NCBI RefSeq assembly: GCF_001649575.2
Contig: NC_051439.1
Location: 9,836,826 to 9,900,825 of the forward strand
Length of the DNA: 64,000 bases
Direction of reading: 5' to 3'
Source: Kryptolebias marmoratus
Taxonomy: Eukaryota; Chordata; Actinopteri; Cyprinodontiformes; Rivulidae
The position numbers and the translations under genes were made by a program. The notes under the pieces were generated by a model. It saw nothing but the letters and a program-made list of their open reading frames with translations, was not told the DNA's origin and did not search any database. Positions 1 through 14,300 of the stretch are shown here, piece by piece; the first letter of the stretch is position 1; every line of letters begins with the position of its first letter.

Positions 1-90
1 AAAAAAAGGGTGGGGGGTGGGAGGGGGGCGGTAAGAGGCCTTGATAATGGATAGGGGGGCGCTGGCCCAAAAAAGGTTGAGAAACACTGC
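1..90. mobile_element. hAT-like transposon end fragment
   Basis: After a G-rich run, the stretch ending near 97 reads as a transposon terminus (…AAAAAAGGTTGAGAAACACTG). It closely matches the right end of the better preserved hAT relic at 42525-43568 (AAAAAAGGCTGAAAAACACTG). The rest of the element lies beyond the left edge or has been lost. It sits in the spata7 intron after coding exon 3. Superfamily assignment is by resemblance only. Confidence 0.45.
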
Positions 91-125
91 TGTAGACGAT
101 AACACGTGCATGTCACGTAGCTCAC

Positions 126-720
126 CTTTAGCCGAGTAAATCATTCTGTAATGAGACACCATGTGGTCTTTAATGATGGACTGTGTCAACTTGCTGGAAG
201 AGCGAGGACAGAAAGCTAAAAACACAAGAAAACATAAAGGAAGCTAAAACATTCAACCATTACTTTAAACAGTGGATATTCTGTACTGTATATTAATACT
301 TACGACTACTTTTTAAAGTTTGTCCTCTCAGGCCAGAGCTGGATCCTAATCCAGATGATCCACTGCCTAAAAACAGAAAGAGGATGCACTGTTCACTTAC
401 TGACTATAAAAAAGAATAAATAAACAAACAACCTGTTTGCATACGCACATTTGTTTATATTTGCTGCCATGTTTTAATATTCTGCTCACATTAACTGATA
501 TTTACAAAATTAAGGAAAGTAGAAACCACATATACCTGATGGATAATAAACAAATAAAAGATCCTGTTTCAGTTTTTAAGTTTTGTTTTGTTTTTTCGGA
601 AGGCTTCAGGAACACACTGCTGAATAATCAACTAGCTACATCGCAGCTAGCTAGCCAATGCTAATATTTTTTCATACCTGTTCTCGATTCCATTGAAGTG
701 TTAAAATCAGCGAATCCCAT
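126..720 (-). CDS. spata7: spata7, 5' end (coding exons 1-3, partial)
   Basis: This is the amino-terminal part of SPATA7, a ciliary transition-zone protein needed in photoreceptors. Three minus-strand exons join in phase: exon 1 at 720-678 (ATG at 720, or an in-frame ATG at 693; an in-frame stop lies upstream), exon 2 at 366-304 and exon 3 at 215-126. All have consensus AG acceptors and GT donors. The joined reading starts MGFADFNTSMESRTG, continues through a Gly/Ser-rich stretch, and reaches a segment with PFCP, SSSKLTQSIIKDHM, SHY and YSAK. That segment matches the conserved SPATA7 block around KNHMAVHYNKILSAKAAVD in human. The gene runs off the left edge, so only about 65 residues are visible. 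It is divergently arranged with kcnk10, as expected from the human order SPATA7-KCNK10-GPR65. Start choice between the two ATGs is uncertain. Confidence 0.82.
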
Positions 721-859
721 TTTCTTCTGATTTATTCCCCAGGAGTGAAGGCAGATCTCCGGCGCATCCAGCAACCTCGAGGTGCTTAGCTTTGAACATG
801 TTAGTGCCGCAAAATAACCAAATAAATGACAAGCTCACGCAAATAAAGAACGAAGCTTT

Positions 860-920
860 ACCGTCGCCATGCTGGTTGCTATGCCCGCTTACGTCATCAC
901 GCTTGTGCGTAAGGGGCGGT
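860..920 (-). promoter_or_regulatory. spata7 proximal promoter with X-box-like, CRE-like and GC-box sites
   Basis: About 140-200 bp upstream of the spata7 start codon lies a short GC-richer island. It contains two X-box-like half sites in the same direction, GTCGCCATG (863-871) and GTTGCTATG (875-883), a CRE-like TTACGTCA (889-896) and a GC box GGGGCGG (913-919). RFX factors binding X-boxes of the GTTGCCATGG type drive many ciliary genes, which fits SPATA7. The sites are seen; their use is inferred. Confidence 0.45.
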
Positions 921-969
921 GCCCTGTAGAAAGGACGTCCCACAGGCTTGAAGAGTGCAGAAAACAAAC

Positions 970-3900
970 CATGCTTTTATTAAAAGCTAAAGAATACTAT
1001 TTAAAAGAAATATGCTGAAAACATCTACATGTTTTTAGTCAGGACAGGAGGTGCAATTGGAACCAATTACCCGAAAAAAAAAAACAGAAAAAAAGACACA
1101 TCTTATGCTTGTGATATTGCAGTACAGCCTCACAAAATTACACATGAATTCTGTTTTTTGTACAAATGTTTTCCTGTAAGAGAAGCAGACACCAAATAAT
1201 AATTCAAGGACACTACATAGAAACTCTCTTTGTTCAAAGAAGAAGAAACCCAATAGCTTGGTTTCATTTTTCATAAAACAAGAATTATTGTTAAGTAACA
1301 GGAACACTAAAAGGTTATATTTCCTATTCATTGAGTTTTAGCATCAGAAAACAAGTGCAATACGGGTATTTGAGATGTTCATACAGAGATGTTGGCAATT
1401 TTAAAGGCATATCTATGTCCCAAGTAGATTTTGATGATTTGAAGAGGTAGAAAGACACAACAAAGCTTTTTTACTTACCACTTAGATGCCTCATAATATA
1501 TGATGTTGTGACATTGAACATGAAAAATATTAGGACACTTTAGCTAGGAAACACACAAAATTACATTATAATTAGTCTAATTTTTTGCTTTTGTTGCGCA
1601 TCCAAAATTTGACTGAAACAATATGATGGGGTTGTTAATATGTTCATTCAGACCAAAACTGTAAAGTGTTAAATACCTGCCAGATGCACCATTGTGATAA
1701 CCAACCACAGCAGTAACAGTAGCTTATTTTTATTCCTAAAAAAAACAGAGACCCATTTGTGCCATTATGACATACAACTGGCTTCATTTATTGCAGCATG
1801 GTGTTGTGACTGTCAGATGATGGGAGCAGAACAGAGGTGAGACTCAAATACGTACATGTTGGTCATGGGAATGCTCCATCAGCATCATGTTTTCTATTCA
1901 TTCTTCTGGTATTGTTTGACAAACCTCATAACCTCTGCCATTATTTATCAACATTGGCAAACTGTAAAAGGCAGATGTATAAGGACGGCTTGAACAGTGT
2001 TCTTAAAAAAACACTGAATTAGTTTGGTTTTAATGTCTTCTTCTTCACATTCTCTTCACTACAATAGTTTTCTAGTATATCTTGTATCTGTCTTGGTCTT
2101 ACATATAAATTAAAAACTGTCAAACATTCAGATTTATTAAGACCATGATGTCACTATAACACATTTGGTTGTATTCTGTCCACGCCCACATATTATTCAT
2201 CTTTGTACAGCTTGAATCTTGGGTTTTGTCCGGTGTGTAAACCCTGGCCTCTATTGCTCTTGTGTAGTCATGATTAATACATCTGTACTGTCCTTCAGTC
2301 CAGCTTTCTGTAGTTATTTGTAGGGTTCCTTGCAGACACTTCCTCAGTCTCTAGGTGGTCCATGCTGTGCAGGGGCACACTGGATTTTCTTCTTCCACAT
2401 TGGGTTTCTGTTTGCAGAAATCTTCCTCCATCTTCCTGATTTGCTTCAGGGATCTTTGTCGTTTCATCCTGTATACCGGCTCTGATTCTCACTCATCTTC
2501 AGCCCACTTCCACTGATTTTTGCCCTGTCAGGGTGCCCGGCTTTGAGTGAAATCCTCCATGCATTTTGAGGAGTTGTCTTATTTTGATGGCAGTGGCTTC
2601 TAACTCCTCCCTTGGCCAAGCTGTTAGGGTATCTGATAGGTGTTATCAGGTTCTCTGCTCGTGTAATACCTCAGCCAAAGTAGGAAGAGAAACACATTTA
2701 GGTTGATGGTTTGGAATTTGTTTCAAGCATCCAGCTAGCTCTTCACCTGTCTTACTCTTTGGTGGTTGTGGCTGACTTTCTGTCAGTCTCTTTATTGTAT
2801 TTGCCTGTGGGTTACCAATACATTTGTATCTGTCCTGAACATCTGCTTTGTTGCCTCTTTGTTTTTCCACCCTTTCAGATGTGATCGTATTACCTTTCTT
2901 GGATATGATTGGATCACTTTTACCCAGCCTGAAAGATACTCCATTGTTGTTGCTGCTTATTGATCAGTAAGCCGACGCCATGAGTCGACTGCTGATTACT
3001 CCACTTCTTTCTTTTTTTGAGGATCTGTAGAAACGAGGATGTTTCATGATAACTTGTGCAATAATTTAAAATATTTTGACTCAGTAGGACCCTGGCAGAC
3101 ATCTACTTCACCCATTTTTTTCCCCTTATGGTTGTAGAAATCACCTTTTAAGTGAACACTTATCTATAAATGTTCTTTTATGTAGTTCTATAGTATATGT
3201 GCAGCTAAGTTTCTACCACTATTTGCAAAGCTGTTTTTTTCAGAAACTATTGAAATTATAGAAAAGCCCATAATTGGTTTTGTAGACTATTGTGGTCCAG
3301 TCAAATTTTAATGTTTTTGAAGCAACTCGTTTTCTATGATCTAATTTACACAAGATTTTGTGACTTTGTTCACACAAGTCATCTGAACAAAACAAATTTT
3401 AATAATTTACATTAAATTTTGGAGGTTTTATTCAACTTTGTCACACCCTTGGTGTTCCAGGTCTAAAGTGACCCATCAGTAGAAATGAAAGTGTGAGACA
3501 TGAGATGCATAAAACTGACTTCAGCAGATGTACATAATTCTTTTACCGCACCCTCAGGTGCATTTGTTTTTGGGTGGACACACACACTCGTTCACCCACA
3601 CACACATGCGCGCGCTTCCATAGCAACACCTGAGGGAATCTGTCCCCACAGCAGAACCTTTCCCCCACAGGAACCACACTTGGTGACACTCTCACAAACA
3701 TTTACAACATTATTTAAAACACATATAGAAGTTTTGGCACAGTTCTGGTATAATACAATTTTTCTGAGGCCTTGCTCATAATTCATTCTGTGGCAGCACA
3801 ACAACTGAACAGCCTCAGTCATTTTCTGGGATCAGGACACTGATGACGAGGAGAGAGGCCAGGAACCTGATGCTGGGAAGAGTCAGAAAATGAAAGCAAC

Positions 3901-4640
3901 ACAGAATCCAGACTAAGAGATAATCAATGTGGAAGGAGGAAGACAGCCCTGCTGAGGCTGCTGTTACATTTTCGTTTAAAGAATTTGGGGTTTATCATCT
4001 GCCTCTTTTAAAATTATAGTATTTCGGCAGTAATTTGATTATACAGTTAAAATGTCAGCTGTAATTTTATGCCACTGTCCTCTTTTCACAAATAAAATCC
4101 TTCTGATCAGTTTTGACGAGAAACACACTATATTCTTCTGAGCCATGATAAAAAAAATGAAATTATTTGAAAACAAATGTCCTTGGTAAACATTGACACA
4201 CATTTAAGGATTTAAAAAGCATGTTTCATCTGTAAAAATATAGTAGTGAAAAAAAAATATATATTTTTTTCTTTGACTCAAAAACAAGTATGAGCTCAGA
4301 TTAGTAAAGCCTATAGGCCATGAAAACATAGATCTAAATCTGTTCTGTTCATAAGAAAACAAGTTAAAAATATCTATTATGGCATTTGGTGTTGATATAC
4401 ATGTATCATGGATTTATAATCAGGCTTATTGGAGCAGAACAAAAAAGTAGGGTTAAGTTGCATTAAACAGGAGCATGGTGAAGCTTGAAAAACCAGACAT
4501 TATTATTGTTATTACCCAGTATCCCTTATACTTAAGCTTTGCTCTGTTATAGCCTATTAGCACAGTGGACATTTGGGTGGTTTGATGGGTTGCAGCAGCG
4601 CTGTTCATCTTTATATATCAAAATTAATCAATAATTCACG
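970..4640. other. Intergenic region between spata7 and kcnk10
   Basis: AT-rich and mostly featureless. I see no exon with supporting splice sites or family resemblance. The stretch at about 2040-2960 is listed separately. A short CA/GC-rich patch occurs at 3578-3612. Small open frames here are short and have no recognisable content. Confidence 0.5.
2040..2960 (-). mobile_element. Possible decayed retroelement coding relic (minus strand)
   Basis: On the minus strand this stretch has unusually even base composition and long, broken open segments rich in K, E, Q and T. Examples are the frames at 2646-2870 and 2295-2492, including RKMEEDF-like and EELEATAIKIRQLL-like text. This looks like an old, frameshifted retroelement ORF rather than a host exon, as no splice structure links the pieces. 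I cannot assign a family. Confidence 0.25.
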
Positions 4641-4649
4641 TTTACTCCC

Positions 4650-5370
4650 ACATGTGAGTGATGTAATAGTGTGTCGGTCCCTGATTTGGTGCCGTCGTGC
4701 GCCATGTGCTCAGCTGCCGGTTGCCAAATGAAGAGGAGATAGCGCCAATCCTGTTCTGTGTTTTTTGATTTAGAGAAACACAACACCAACAAAAACCAAG
4801 AGTAAGTGGTCTTTAAGTCACGACTTTGAATCGACACAGTGGTGGGGGAAACATTGTTGATGCGAAGCTCGACGCATCTCCAGAGAAAAAGGGGGCAGGT
4901 GGAGTCGTGGCTGCATGGGCTGAGAGGGAGGAGAGCATCCTTCTCCGTTGTTCTCGTTGCGTGCGTAAAAACGCTCGGCTCCACACACACACACACGCAC
5001 ATTGGTAGTTTTTTTTATGCTTCAGTCTGATGTTGTTTGGACCACCGTATGGGGTGCGACACCTCACTGGAACGCATCTGAGGTCCACTGGCTCATCTGA
5101 AGTCTGTCGGTGGGAGCGGGCGACACCGCGTCCAAAGCAAGGCGGGGGTGAAAAAAAAGGAGGAGTGTTCCACTCGACGGGCAGACAATGCGGGTTTGCG
5201 ATGCGTTTCTCCCAAAGCAGGAAAGATGAAGCACCGAAGACGCGGAGAAAGCAATGCGTCGTAATCCCTTCCTTTGTCTCTATTGTCTGATTTTGGATTC
5301 GCGTTTTTAATTTTAATTTTTTTTGCCTGCCAGTGTTGTGACTGAGAACAACAACAAAAAAAAAGCAGAG
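4650..5370 (+). promoter_or_regulatory. kcnk10 5' flank / 5' UTR, CpG-rich
   Basis: The 700 bp before the kcnk10 first coding exon are clearly richer in G+C and CpG than the surroundings (for example GAGCGGGCGACACCGCG near 5116). They hold a purine-rich tract and a CA repeat. Many overlapping open frames on both strands come from this composition and have no protein-like content. The position directly upstream of the MKFPIE exon makes it the likely promoter and 5' UTR; the start site is not determined. Confidence 0.5.
4982..4998. repeat. (CA)n microsatellite
   Basis: A pure CA run of about seven to eight units in the kcnk10 5' flank. Confidence 0.9.
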
Positions 5371-8300
5371 ATGAAATTTCCAATAGAACACCCGACAAAG
5401 CAAGTTAACTGGGACCCTGAACAAGGTAATTATGCTTTTATTCACTGAATTATGCGTTTGCTGCCAATTAGTCTCTCCGTGTGGCTGAAAACAGCTGTCC
5501 ACTCCTCACTGAGGTGGGCAACCTGCGGCACATCCGCATTACATTATTTACTCCCCTTGAACACTTTGACACGGCTCATTATTTAAACGCCTTTGTTGTT
5601 TTTCTCTGACAGAGACCTCTCAGGCCATGTGACTAAATTATGCTGTGTGCCCCTCAGTAGTACTAGAAAGGTGTTTGTGCTCCATCCTCCGCTGAGCACA
5701 GTTGCGCAGGGCAGCACTGAGCGAAGCGGAGCTGCAAAAAGACAAGTTAGCAGAAATCACCACCGTGGCACCGGAAGTCTTTTCAAAACAAAAGCGTCTT
5801 GGGCTTTGCCTGCAAAGGCTTACAAAAAGATTATGTTACTATACATAGTTTAAAATTGTAATTACATCTAAGAAACTGCCTTACATCAATTAGATAAGCA
5901 GTTTTCGGATACATGTTCTTCTAATAAATCATAAAATCCATATATATTCGGTCCTCATGAACAAAATGTTTGGGAATTTTAAATGGTTTAAATATTTACT
6001 GAAATAAGATGTCCAAACTAGGGTTATAAAATAGAGAAATGTTTGATAGAGTTTTGTTGCAACTTTAACTGCAGATAAACTATTAGTGAATTGTGCATTT
6101 TGGTTTGAAGTGCTGTGTTCGCCGGAAGTTTGTTAATCTTAGTAACTTGATGGTTGGGTTTGAGGCTCAGCTGGTGAGTTAAATGCCTGCAACCTGCCAA
6201 ATGCGATTGGGAATAACAGCACCACATTTCCATTATGTTTACTGACTTCATTTAAAAACATTTTCTTTTTTTTACTTAATGTCTAACCAGCCTATATTTG
6301 TGGACTTTCGTATATCTGTTTTCCAAAAGTGCCTCAAGTGTCGTATAAACGCAACATTCTATGACCTCATCAAACTCAAACATCTTCATCCACGCAAACT
6401 TCCATTACGAATATTTCCTCTGACATTTTAGAAGCGGGGAGTGAAGGCTGAGAGTCAGACATTATCAGATAAAATCTTCTTTCCACTCAGGTGCTTATTT
6501 AATTTGCAAAAATCGATGTAAAGCTGTTACGGTAGTCTGAAAACGACTTTACAGTAATGGCATACATGCAGCCTCAGACATCCGAAGCTTATGCTGTGTT
6601 GGCTGCAGTTTTGATTCTAACTGCAGGCTTTATATTTATATTGTAGCTCATAGTTCACATTTATTTTTCAGCCAAATAAACCAAAGGACTAAATCCTGAT
6701 AACTACTTTCCTTTCTTTCTGATACATACCTCATTTATTTACTTTTACTTGCTGATAAGAAGTGATAAAAAACAATTAATCCATTGGTAAGTCTAATAAT
6801 ATCTCATTAAAACCACATAAGCTTTATATGACGTCTTTTTACTCATTTATGTGTCAGCTCTGTATGAAAAAATAACCAGCCACCTCCCTTTAAGATGTAG
6901 ACTGTTAATCAAAAGTGCTGTTTTGCACCTTCCTGAGCTTGTGAGATCACTTTACTGTTATTGATCCACTCACTGTTGTGGGGATTTACTGAAAAGATTC
7001 ATTGCTCCTGCGTCAGGCAGTGAGACCCCTTTCTCTTTGGGCATCCTTGATTTATTGGTGCAGTGTGTGTCATACAATGCCAATAAACAAACCAGCTGAG
7101 TCCATTTCTCTTTTCCGCCTTTGAGGGTTTCATCCTTATAGGCAAGCTCCACCCAATAGCTCAGAGGCACTCTGTGCACTTCAGCCGGAGGGAAGTGGAG
7201 GNNNNNNNNNNNNNNNNNNNNNNNNNNNNNGGGGTGAAGGCCAACGCTCTGAAAGGCTTATGCAATCGATACATTAAAAGGAATCTAAATTTGTCTACCT
7301 TCTTGATGCTGCAGCTTGCTACATGTTTGACCTGCTGCAACACACGTGCATTTAAAAAAAAAAAAATCCTTTGGACGAGTACTGAGTAATACACTGATCC
7401 CTCATCTAAAGCAGCTCTTTTTGCAGTAACACTCAATATTTACCTATTTTAGGAGTTTGAGGCTTGTCCTAAACATCAGCTTAGTCCTTATGCATCAATA
7501 AACAAACAGCGCTAATTCTGGTTTTCCGGATTTATTCCTTACTGTTATCCCAATGCATATATTCTGGTCAAAACAAAAGTTGCAGGAATGTAGGCTAAGC
7601 TTCTGAAATGTCTTAGAATTTTCATTCTGATTTTCAGGTGACAGAGCATCTTGGGAAGTATGCATTTTCTCTAAAAGCTTTGCGTTTTAGCTCTGCAACA
7701 AGCCATTTAAAAGCTCAGCTTCTTCCAGGAGGAAGCTTTTTAAACCTTCATACTGAACGGTAATAGGTTTTCAGTAGCTGTAATGCTCTTATGTTTACGT
7801 CTGACTGGTATTATTAGATGTAAAATGTAAGCCGCACAAAAAGGTGGAGGGGAGCCTTCATTGCTTTTGTTAAACCCATATTTTGCATTCATCTGCAGTT
7901 TTCATTATGCATTTTAATAAACTTGAAGATTTTTTTTTTTTTATCCCAACATACTGAAAGTCTGCCAAAATATATGCACATCCACCCTTAAGAAACACAC
8001 AAAAGAAGACCGAAATTCTCTGTTTTTGTCTTAATATGTTTCAATAAAACTGTGAACAACATACATTAATCAAGAGTTTTTTCATTCTCTCTTTTTTTTT
8101 TCTTCCCAGTGGCGGTCCAGACCCACTTGGTCACTCCCAAGAAGATGAAGCCTGGCATGGTGAAGTCAAGCCTGGTCCACGCAAGCGTGGCCACCATGCA
8201 GAACCCCATGGGCTACGACCCAAGGACCAATGGCCACTGTGCACTTCCTCGCCTCTCCATCTCCTCCCGCTCCGCCAGCATGGTGGCTAGTTTGGACGCC

Positions 8301-11300
8301 AACAGCGACGGCTCGATTGCTGCGCTCCAATCAGTGATGAAGTGGAAGACTGTGCTGGCGGTGTTCATCGTGGTTGTCTTGTACCTGGTCGGCGGAGCTC
8401 TGGCCTTCAAGGCTCTTGAACAGCCATTTGAGAGTGACCAGAAGACCAGCATCACCCAGGAGAAGGCGTCGTTCCTGCAGAAACACCCGTGTGTGACTCC
8501 TGACGAGCTGGATGACATCATCAAGGTCAGTGTGTGGACAATAAACTGAGACACGGTGTTTATGACTTCATAAACTTTGAATACAATCCTTTTATATTTT
8601 ACTTCTGCAAGCTTTTGAATATTAAATAGCTTTGATCGATTGTCTTGGATCAGTAAGTTAATTAGTGATCTGGAAAGTTAAGAACTAATGAATAAACATG
8701 GTCTGATAAATGATAAAGGATGTCAGTTTTTTCAACTGATACTAAGAAACTGAACAAGCTGACTATTTTAGTAGAAATTTTGCAGATGGTTCTGTGGTTA
8801 GTCATAAAAAGGAGGTTTGAAGGTTATTAATAGTGGTTTTAGTAGCAAAGTCTTGATAATCTTGAAAGTTGTTTTTTGTGTACCGACATCTTTTTAGGAT
8901 ATAAATCATTTCATCTAAAATCTTAGTTTGTCTTAGTTAGGCTTAACTCAAAGCAACTGGTGTGTGTGTGTGTATGTGTCACAAAATACATTGAGTTTCC
9001 TTTAAGTTTAACAACCTGCTGTAACTAGTTCTGGGTTCATTACATGTTTTAAACATCAGTTATGTGACAAAAGTGTTTCCAAACTTCTCTAGTGTTTTTT
9101 ATTTTTTATTATTTTGAATAAAAAAAGAGCATTCCACGAAGGAATGCATATTGCGCACTGCTTTACATGCCAAAGTTTAAAACAAAAATCTTGCATGATC
9201 TGTTATCCCTCAGAGTATATGTTGGGAATGACTCTCAGCTACTGCCACCAGACTTTAGCTCAGTATCTGTAAACTGACCAAGTTGTAGGCACTTTTGTGT
9301 TTGCAAAAGGTTGATAAGTTGTGTCATCTGAAATTGAGATGACTCCAAAACCTAATCAGTTGTAGCTGATTAGTTGATGATCCAATTATTAGTTTCTGAG
9401 AGTTTCATTAAAATCTGTCCACTGGGTCAGGAGATATTTTGCTAACAGACAGGGACAGGCAGTGTTGCCTCCAACAAGTAATGCCAAAGGTTTAAACAAA
9501 AATCTCATGCGACCTATTAGCACTCATTTTGGAGATGCCTCTCAGAAGCTGCCACACAAAACTTTAACTCAGTATCTGTAAAATTAACCAAGTTATTTGC
9601 CTAAAGATGGGAATACTTTAGATAATGCAAACGCTTTATGATAAAACTGAAAAAGTTTAATCAACTCTCTGAAAAAACAAAAATATATCAGTTGAAAGAC
9701 ACTTAGCAGGCGCTATTTTACAAATGATGCCATGACTCTAACCTCAATTAAAGTCATTAATTTAGATGAAGACATGGTCTTCAAACTGAGGTTGGATTGC
9801 TGCTTAAGTAGGTTAGTTTAGCTGTTACTGTGCAGGGTGGTGCTTGACTATGATCTTTGTAGATGTTGTTGTCGGCTTCAGAACAGTCATCCTTAATTCG
9901 ACTCCAACACACAGTCTGTCCTCTGCTGAGAGATCCTATCGTGGAGGCGTTTGTGTACCTGTTGGTGTCTGTTCGTGCTCTACAAATTCTTCTATCTGTT
10001 GCACTTTTTTGAAACGTGTTATCCCCTCATATTCTGAGATATTTTTACTTTTTCTGCCACTTGATTTAGTTGGACATTTATCACCTAAATATAAAAACAA
10101 GCGGGCGGTTTACATCCACCCACTCGCTTCTTCAAGGGCACCCTGCTGAGGAATGGTAAGGGTACAACGTTTTCTCTGAACGAGCACTTTCATTGATAAG
10201 ACCATAGATCTAAGGGACAATCAAAGGACCTACATTTGTCATTCTGGTTGGCAGAAAAGAGGCTCCAAATTTGAGCCAGCAGCTTATATTTCATCTCAGG
10301 GTCACCACAGTGATATCCTTAACTCACGTATATTTAAAATATGCCATGCATGCAGTTTAAGGTTAGATAATAAAGGCAATGAGCGGGATAAAAAAGTGTC
10401 TTTTGCTGAAGATTCCCCCACAGGTCAGTCAGTGACAGAGAAACACTGAGAAGTAAAGTTTCAGCTCTCTATGACTCTTGTTGACGCTCAATTGAAGTAC
10501 TTTATTAGAATAAGTGAATTATTGAGCAATATATCTAAATATTTTCAATCTTGTCTATATAATAAATATTTCAATATAGGATGAATTTTCTCTGTGAGAT
10601 TTAAATAACACCAAATGTTTTCTATAAACACTGATAAATAAAATCTGCCTTCTTACATGACAGAATTTTAAATAAAAGTCTTGCATGTTCTGATAGGATT
10701 CAGGCTACAAGTTAGGGAGGATTTTCAGTGATTACCATGTCAAATTTTAGCTTACTATCTGTAAAATGAATAGGGCTATAGATATGGTTGTGTTTGCTAA
10801 GGTTGATTAGCTGTCCATCTTGTATTGGGGTGATTGTAAAAGTTAATAAGTTGTAGATATATTTTTAATGATTGCTTTCTAAAAGTTTCATTAAAATCCA
10901 TCCAGTGGCTCATGAGATATTCTGCTAACAGACACATAAACACATACACAAATGCACACATGGAAACAGGCACAGGCTATTACATTATCACCCATCTTTT
11001 GCCTTCAGACCCAGATAGACTTCCTTAAAGATGTAGTTTTTCTATCAGAATTTTGCTTTTGCCCATAACATTTTATCAACTGTTTGTAACCAACCTGGAG
11101 GACGGTGTGTTTGCTGCGCTCCACACTTTATCAACTCAGCTTTTAAAATGTTTTTTTATCAGCTAGTACACAGTGCCAGGGAATAAGCAGCACTACAAAG
11201 AAAAACAATTTCCATCACAATGTGACTTAACTATGCATTTTACGGTGTCTTTTTACACTGTCAGCAGCAATAACGAGGAGTGTAACTACGACTCAAGCTG

Positions 11301-14300
11301 CTATCCTGCGTCACACTGAGAATTATGGGTGCAGATTTAGGGGTCACTACATCACGCTGACATGTACAAGTGGAAATTGGAATTGGAAAATGCTTTGAGA
11401 TGTGCCAGCGTGAAGTCGGCTGAGCGGAAAAGTTTGATTTGTGACAGGGTGGCAGAGCTAAAAAACATCCAAACTGCATTGATTTTTAGTAGGAATTTCA
11501 AAGAAAGGAAAGAAATGTTCTGGAAAAATGAAATCTGATATTAGAGAGAAAAACAAAACATTAATTCAATGTTTGTCTCTTGTGTTTTCAAAGTGGATTA
11601 AACTAAGATAAGTGCTGCAGTGGGCTCTTTTGACTTTCTTTAGCTTGAAATGACCACAAAGAACCACCCAAAAACCACTTGGTGTACTTTACTTTTTGCT
11701 AGAAAGGCTTCATTTGCTTTTAGCATTTTAAGCACAGAATATCACTTGTTTGATCTCTCCTTCTCCGTGTTTTTGACTCCAGCGTTCGAGAAGCATCTTC
11801 TTACAGAGTACCTTCCATCTCTGGTGCTCAACCTTTTAGCCACTAAAGCACTATCATGAGTTTTTCAAAATCGATGCCAGTCCTTCCCAAGGAGAAGCGT
11901 AGAAATTAAAACCTTTAGCATGGTGTGCCTAGGGTCCAGGGGGAATCAATTATTCATTGCACGGCCCGGTAGTCACAAACCTCCTGGTGCTGAAAACAGA
12001 CGGGCTGGTGCTAGAAGGGGAATCACCACCAAAAAATGTCTTCTGGGCAAACGATCGGATCACAGCATGTCACGAGACCTGGAAAACCTGAAATGTAACA
12101 TCAATAATATTACATTATTGGCATATTTGTATCAATTGGTTTATGTGACAAAGTTTTAACCTGTTCAAAACAAAACATGCATGTTGTTGGAGTATTTTGA
12201 AATCCTTTTTACGTGGGTTAAAACATGAAGAAACTATGTTCAGAAAGGACTCGGTCAAGCCTTGAAAACATAATTGTGCATAGCCTCCTGATATTGCTCC
12301 ATCTTGTACAAGCTGTTAGCTCTTGGAATATCTATTGGGCATGACAGCTACTGCCACACCACATTTTAGCTTCATGTCAGTAAAACTGACTGAGTTTGAG
12401 TCATTTTTGTCATGGCCAAGGTTGCGGCTATCTTGATTTGGGATGGCTTCAAACGTTTGATCAGCTGAAGTTGGTGTCCAGATTACTTTCTGAGAGTTTC
12501 ATTAAAATCCATCCAGTGGTACAAGAGATAGTTGGAGAACACAACAGATAAGCAAAGACATGCAAAATCATTATCGTCTTGTGCTTTTACCTTTTGGTGG
12601 CAGGCAATAACAAAGCATGTATTGTAAAAAGTTCAGTTTTGTGGTGTTTATAATGCATGCATAACATAAATGATGCACAGTTGTAGAGTGGTAAAGTTAC
12701 AGTGTACTATGGCATAAAGTTGGCACATGCATAAGTGAATTGTTGTTTTTGTTGGTGAGGCGTTTTGTCTTTACGGATGTGGCGCTGCAGCTTATCTGTG
12801 GTGTTCACCAATATTTCATTGTCTCACTTCTTCCATGAGCCTGTGGTGAAGGCGAAATTGCAGTTTTCGGTCAGCTCCAGCCATAGTCTCACCCACCGTC
12901 CTCTTGTTTTTGCTGCTGGTGCTCTCTGTTGGTCTGTTTGTGGACTGACTGACAAGTAGAAAGTGTCGGTCTTACATCGGCACACATCGTACGACCAGAC
13001 ACGGTATGCAACTGGTACAAAAAAACAGCTGTGTAGACATTGTTGGTACTATTACAACATAACACATGCTCCGACATTACATTATGTACACAGCAGCAAC
13101 CACATGACAGTGTGAACAAGATTATATTTACGCAATACATATGCCAAGAACACATAAGAATATGCCACTGATACATGGTTCTAACAAGATGGATAATAAA
13201 GCTAAACAATGGCAACATCTATTATAAATGTGTCATAATACTGCAGCATATTAAAGCATATAATTGTGCATTGTTTTGATTGGGTCACTGCTGCATTACC
13301 TTTTTATTATGGTGTAGGTGAGGTATGTGATGTTTCAAAGTTTACATCCACGCTTCTGTACACCCGTGGCAACCTGTTGGAGATCACGTTACGTATGGCA
13401 GAGTATCCGAGTGGGGATGTTTCGGCACAGAAAGGCAAGGAAGTGCACAAAGGTGAGATGTTGGTACGACGCCGTGTCTTTTAATGAACAATGAGAAAAT
13501 GTTGAACGAAAATTCACAGCGAGCATCAAGGCATGTGGGTTGCTTCCACCAGCAAATGACACATTTTTCTGTCGTTTCAAGAAAAGGCCTTCAGGACATG
13601 CTGCTCCACAAGTACTCCACGAAAAAAAGTCTGTCTGATCCTCCAACAGTTTACATTATCGCTCTGTTCGTGCTGAAGTCGCTCAGCTGTAGAGGGCACA
13701 CAGCAGTGGTGAGTCACTGTTGTCAAACTGTTTCGGCGGAGGAGCTGACAGAAAAATGGCAACCTTGAGGAGTGTGTGTGTGTGTATGTGTGCATAAGAC
13801 GACAGAAGGAGGCAATATATTTTATCGAGGCACGTTTCGTTGGGGTTTGCCCCACAGCGTGTGTCGACATAATGTGTGTGAGTATGTGTCTGTGCACATC
13901 TGCTGACCTGCTCACGTCTGCTTCGATGTCTGGACTCCCCTGCTCACCCACTGTGTGCCCACAAAGACAGCAGCCCCTTAATTGGCTTTTCTGGTGCTGT
14001 TTGGTTGACTCACACTGTGGCATGATGTGAGGCCATTCTGTTTCCTGCAGCAGCTAATTCTAGTTTATTGATGAGTCATAGATCTACAAATAAATTTACC
14101 TAATCACCTGAGGAAAAAAAACAAAAAACACTAGAATGCACTACAAGTGATACCACAAATCAAAACAAAGTAATACAAGAGATTTCATTTTTTTAAAAAG
14201 TATGCATAACCTCCTTTGGCAAAGGCAGATAATGATTTTGCTTGTGTCTGTGTTTTGATGAAGGGAGCAGAAAGTATTATTTAGATGTCAATCTACAACT

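Noticed and set aside
4628..5502. Several long overlapping frames on both strands around the kcnk10 5' flank
   Set aside because: They come from GC-rich, low-stop composition; none has domain-like content, and they overlap each other and the real first exon.
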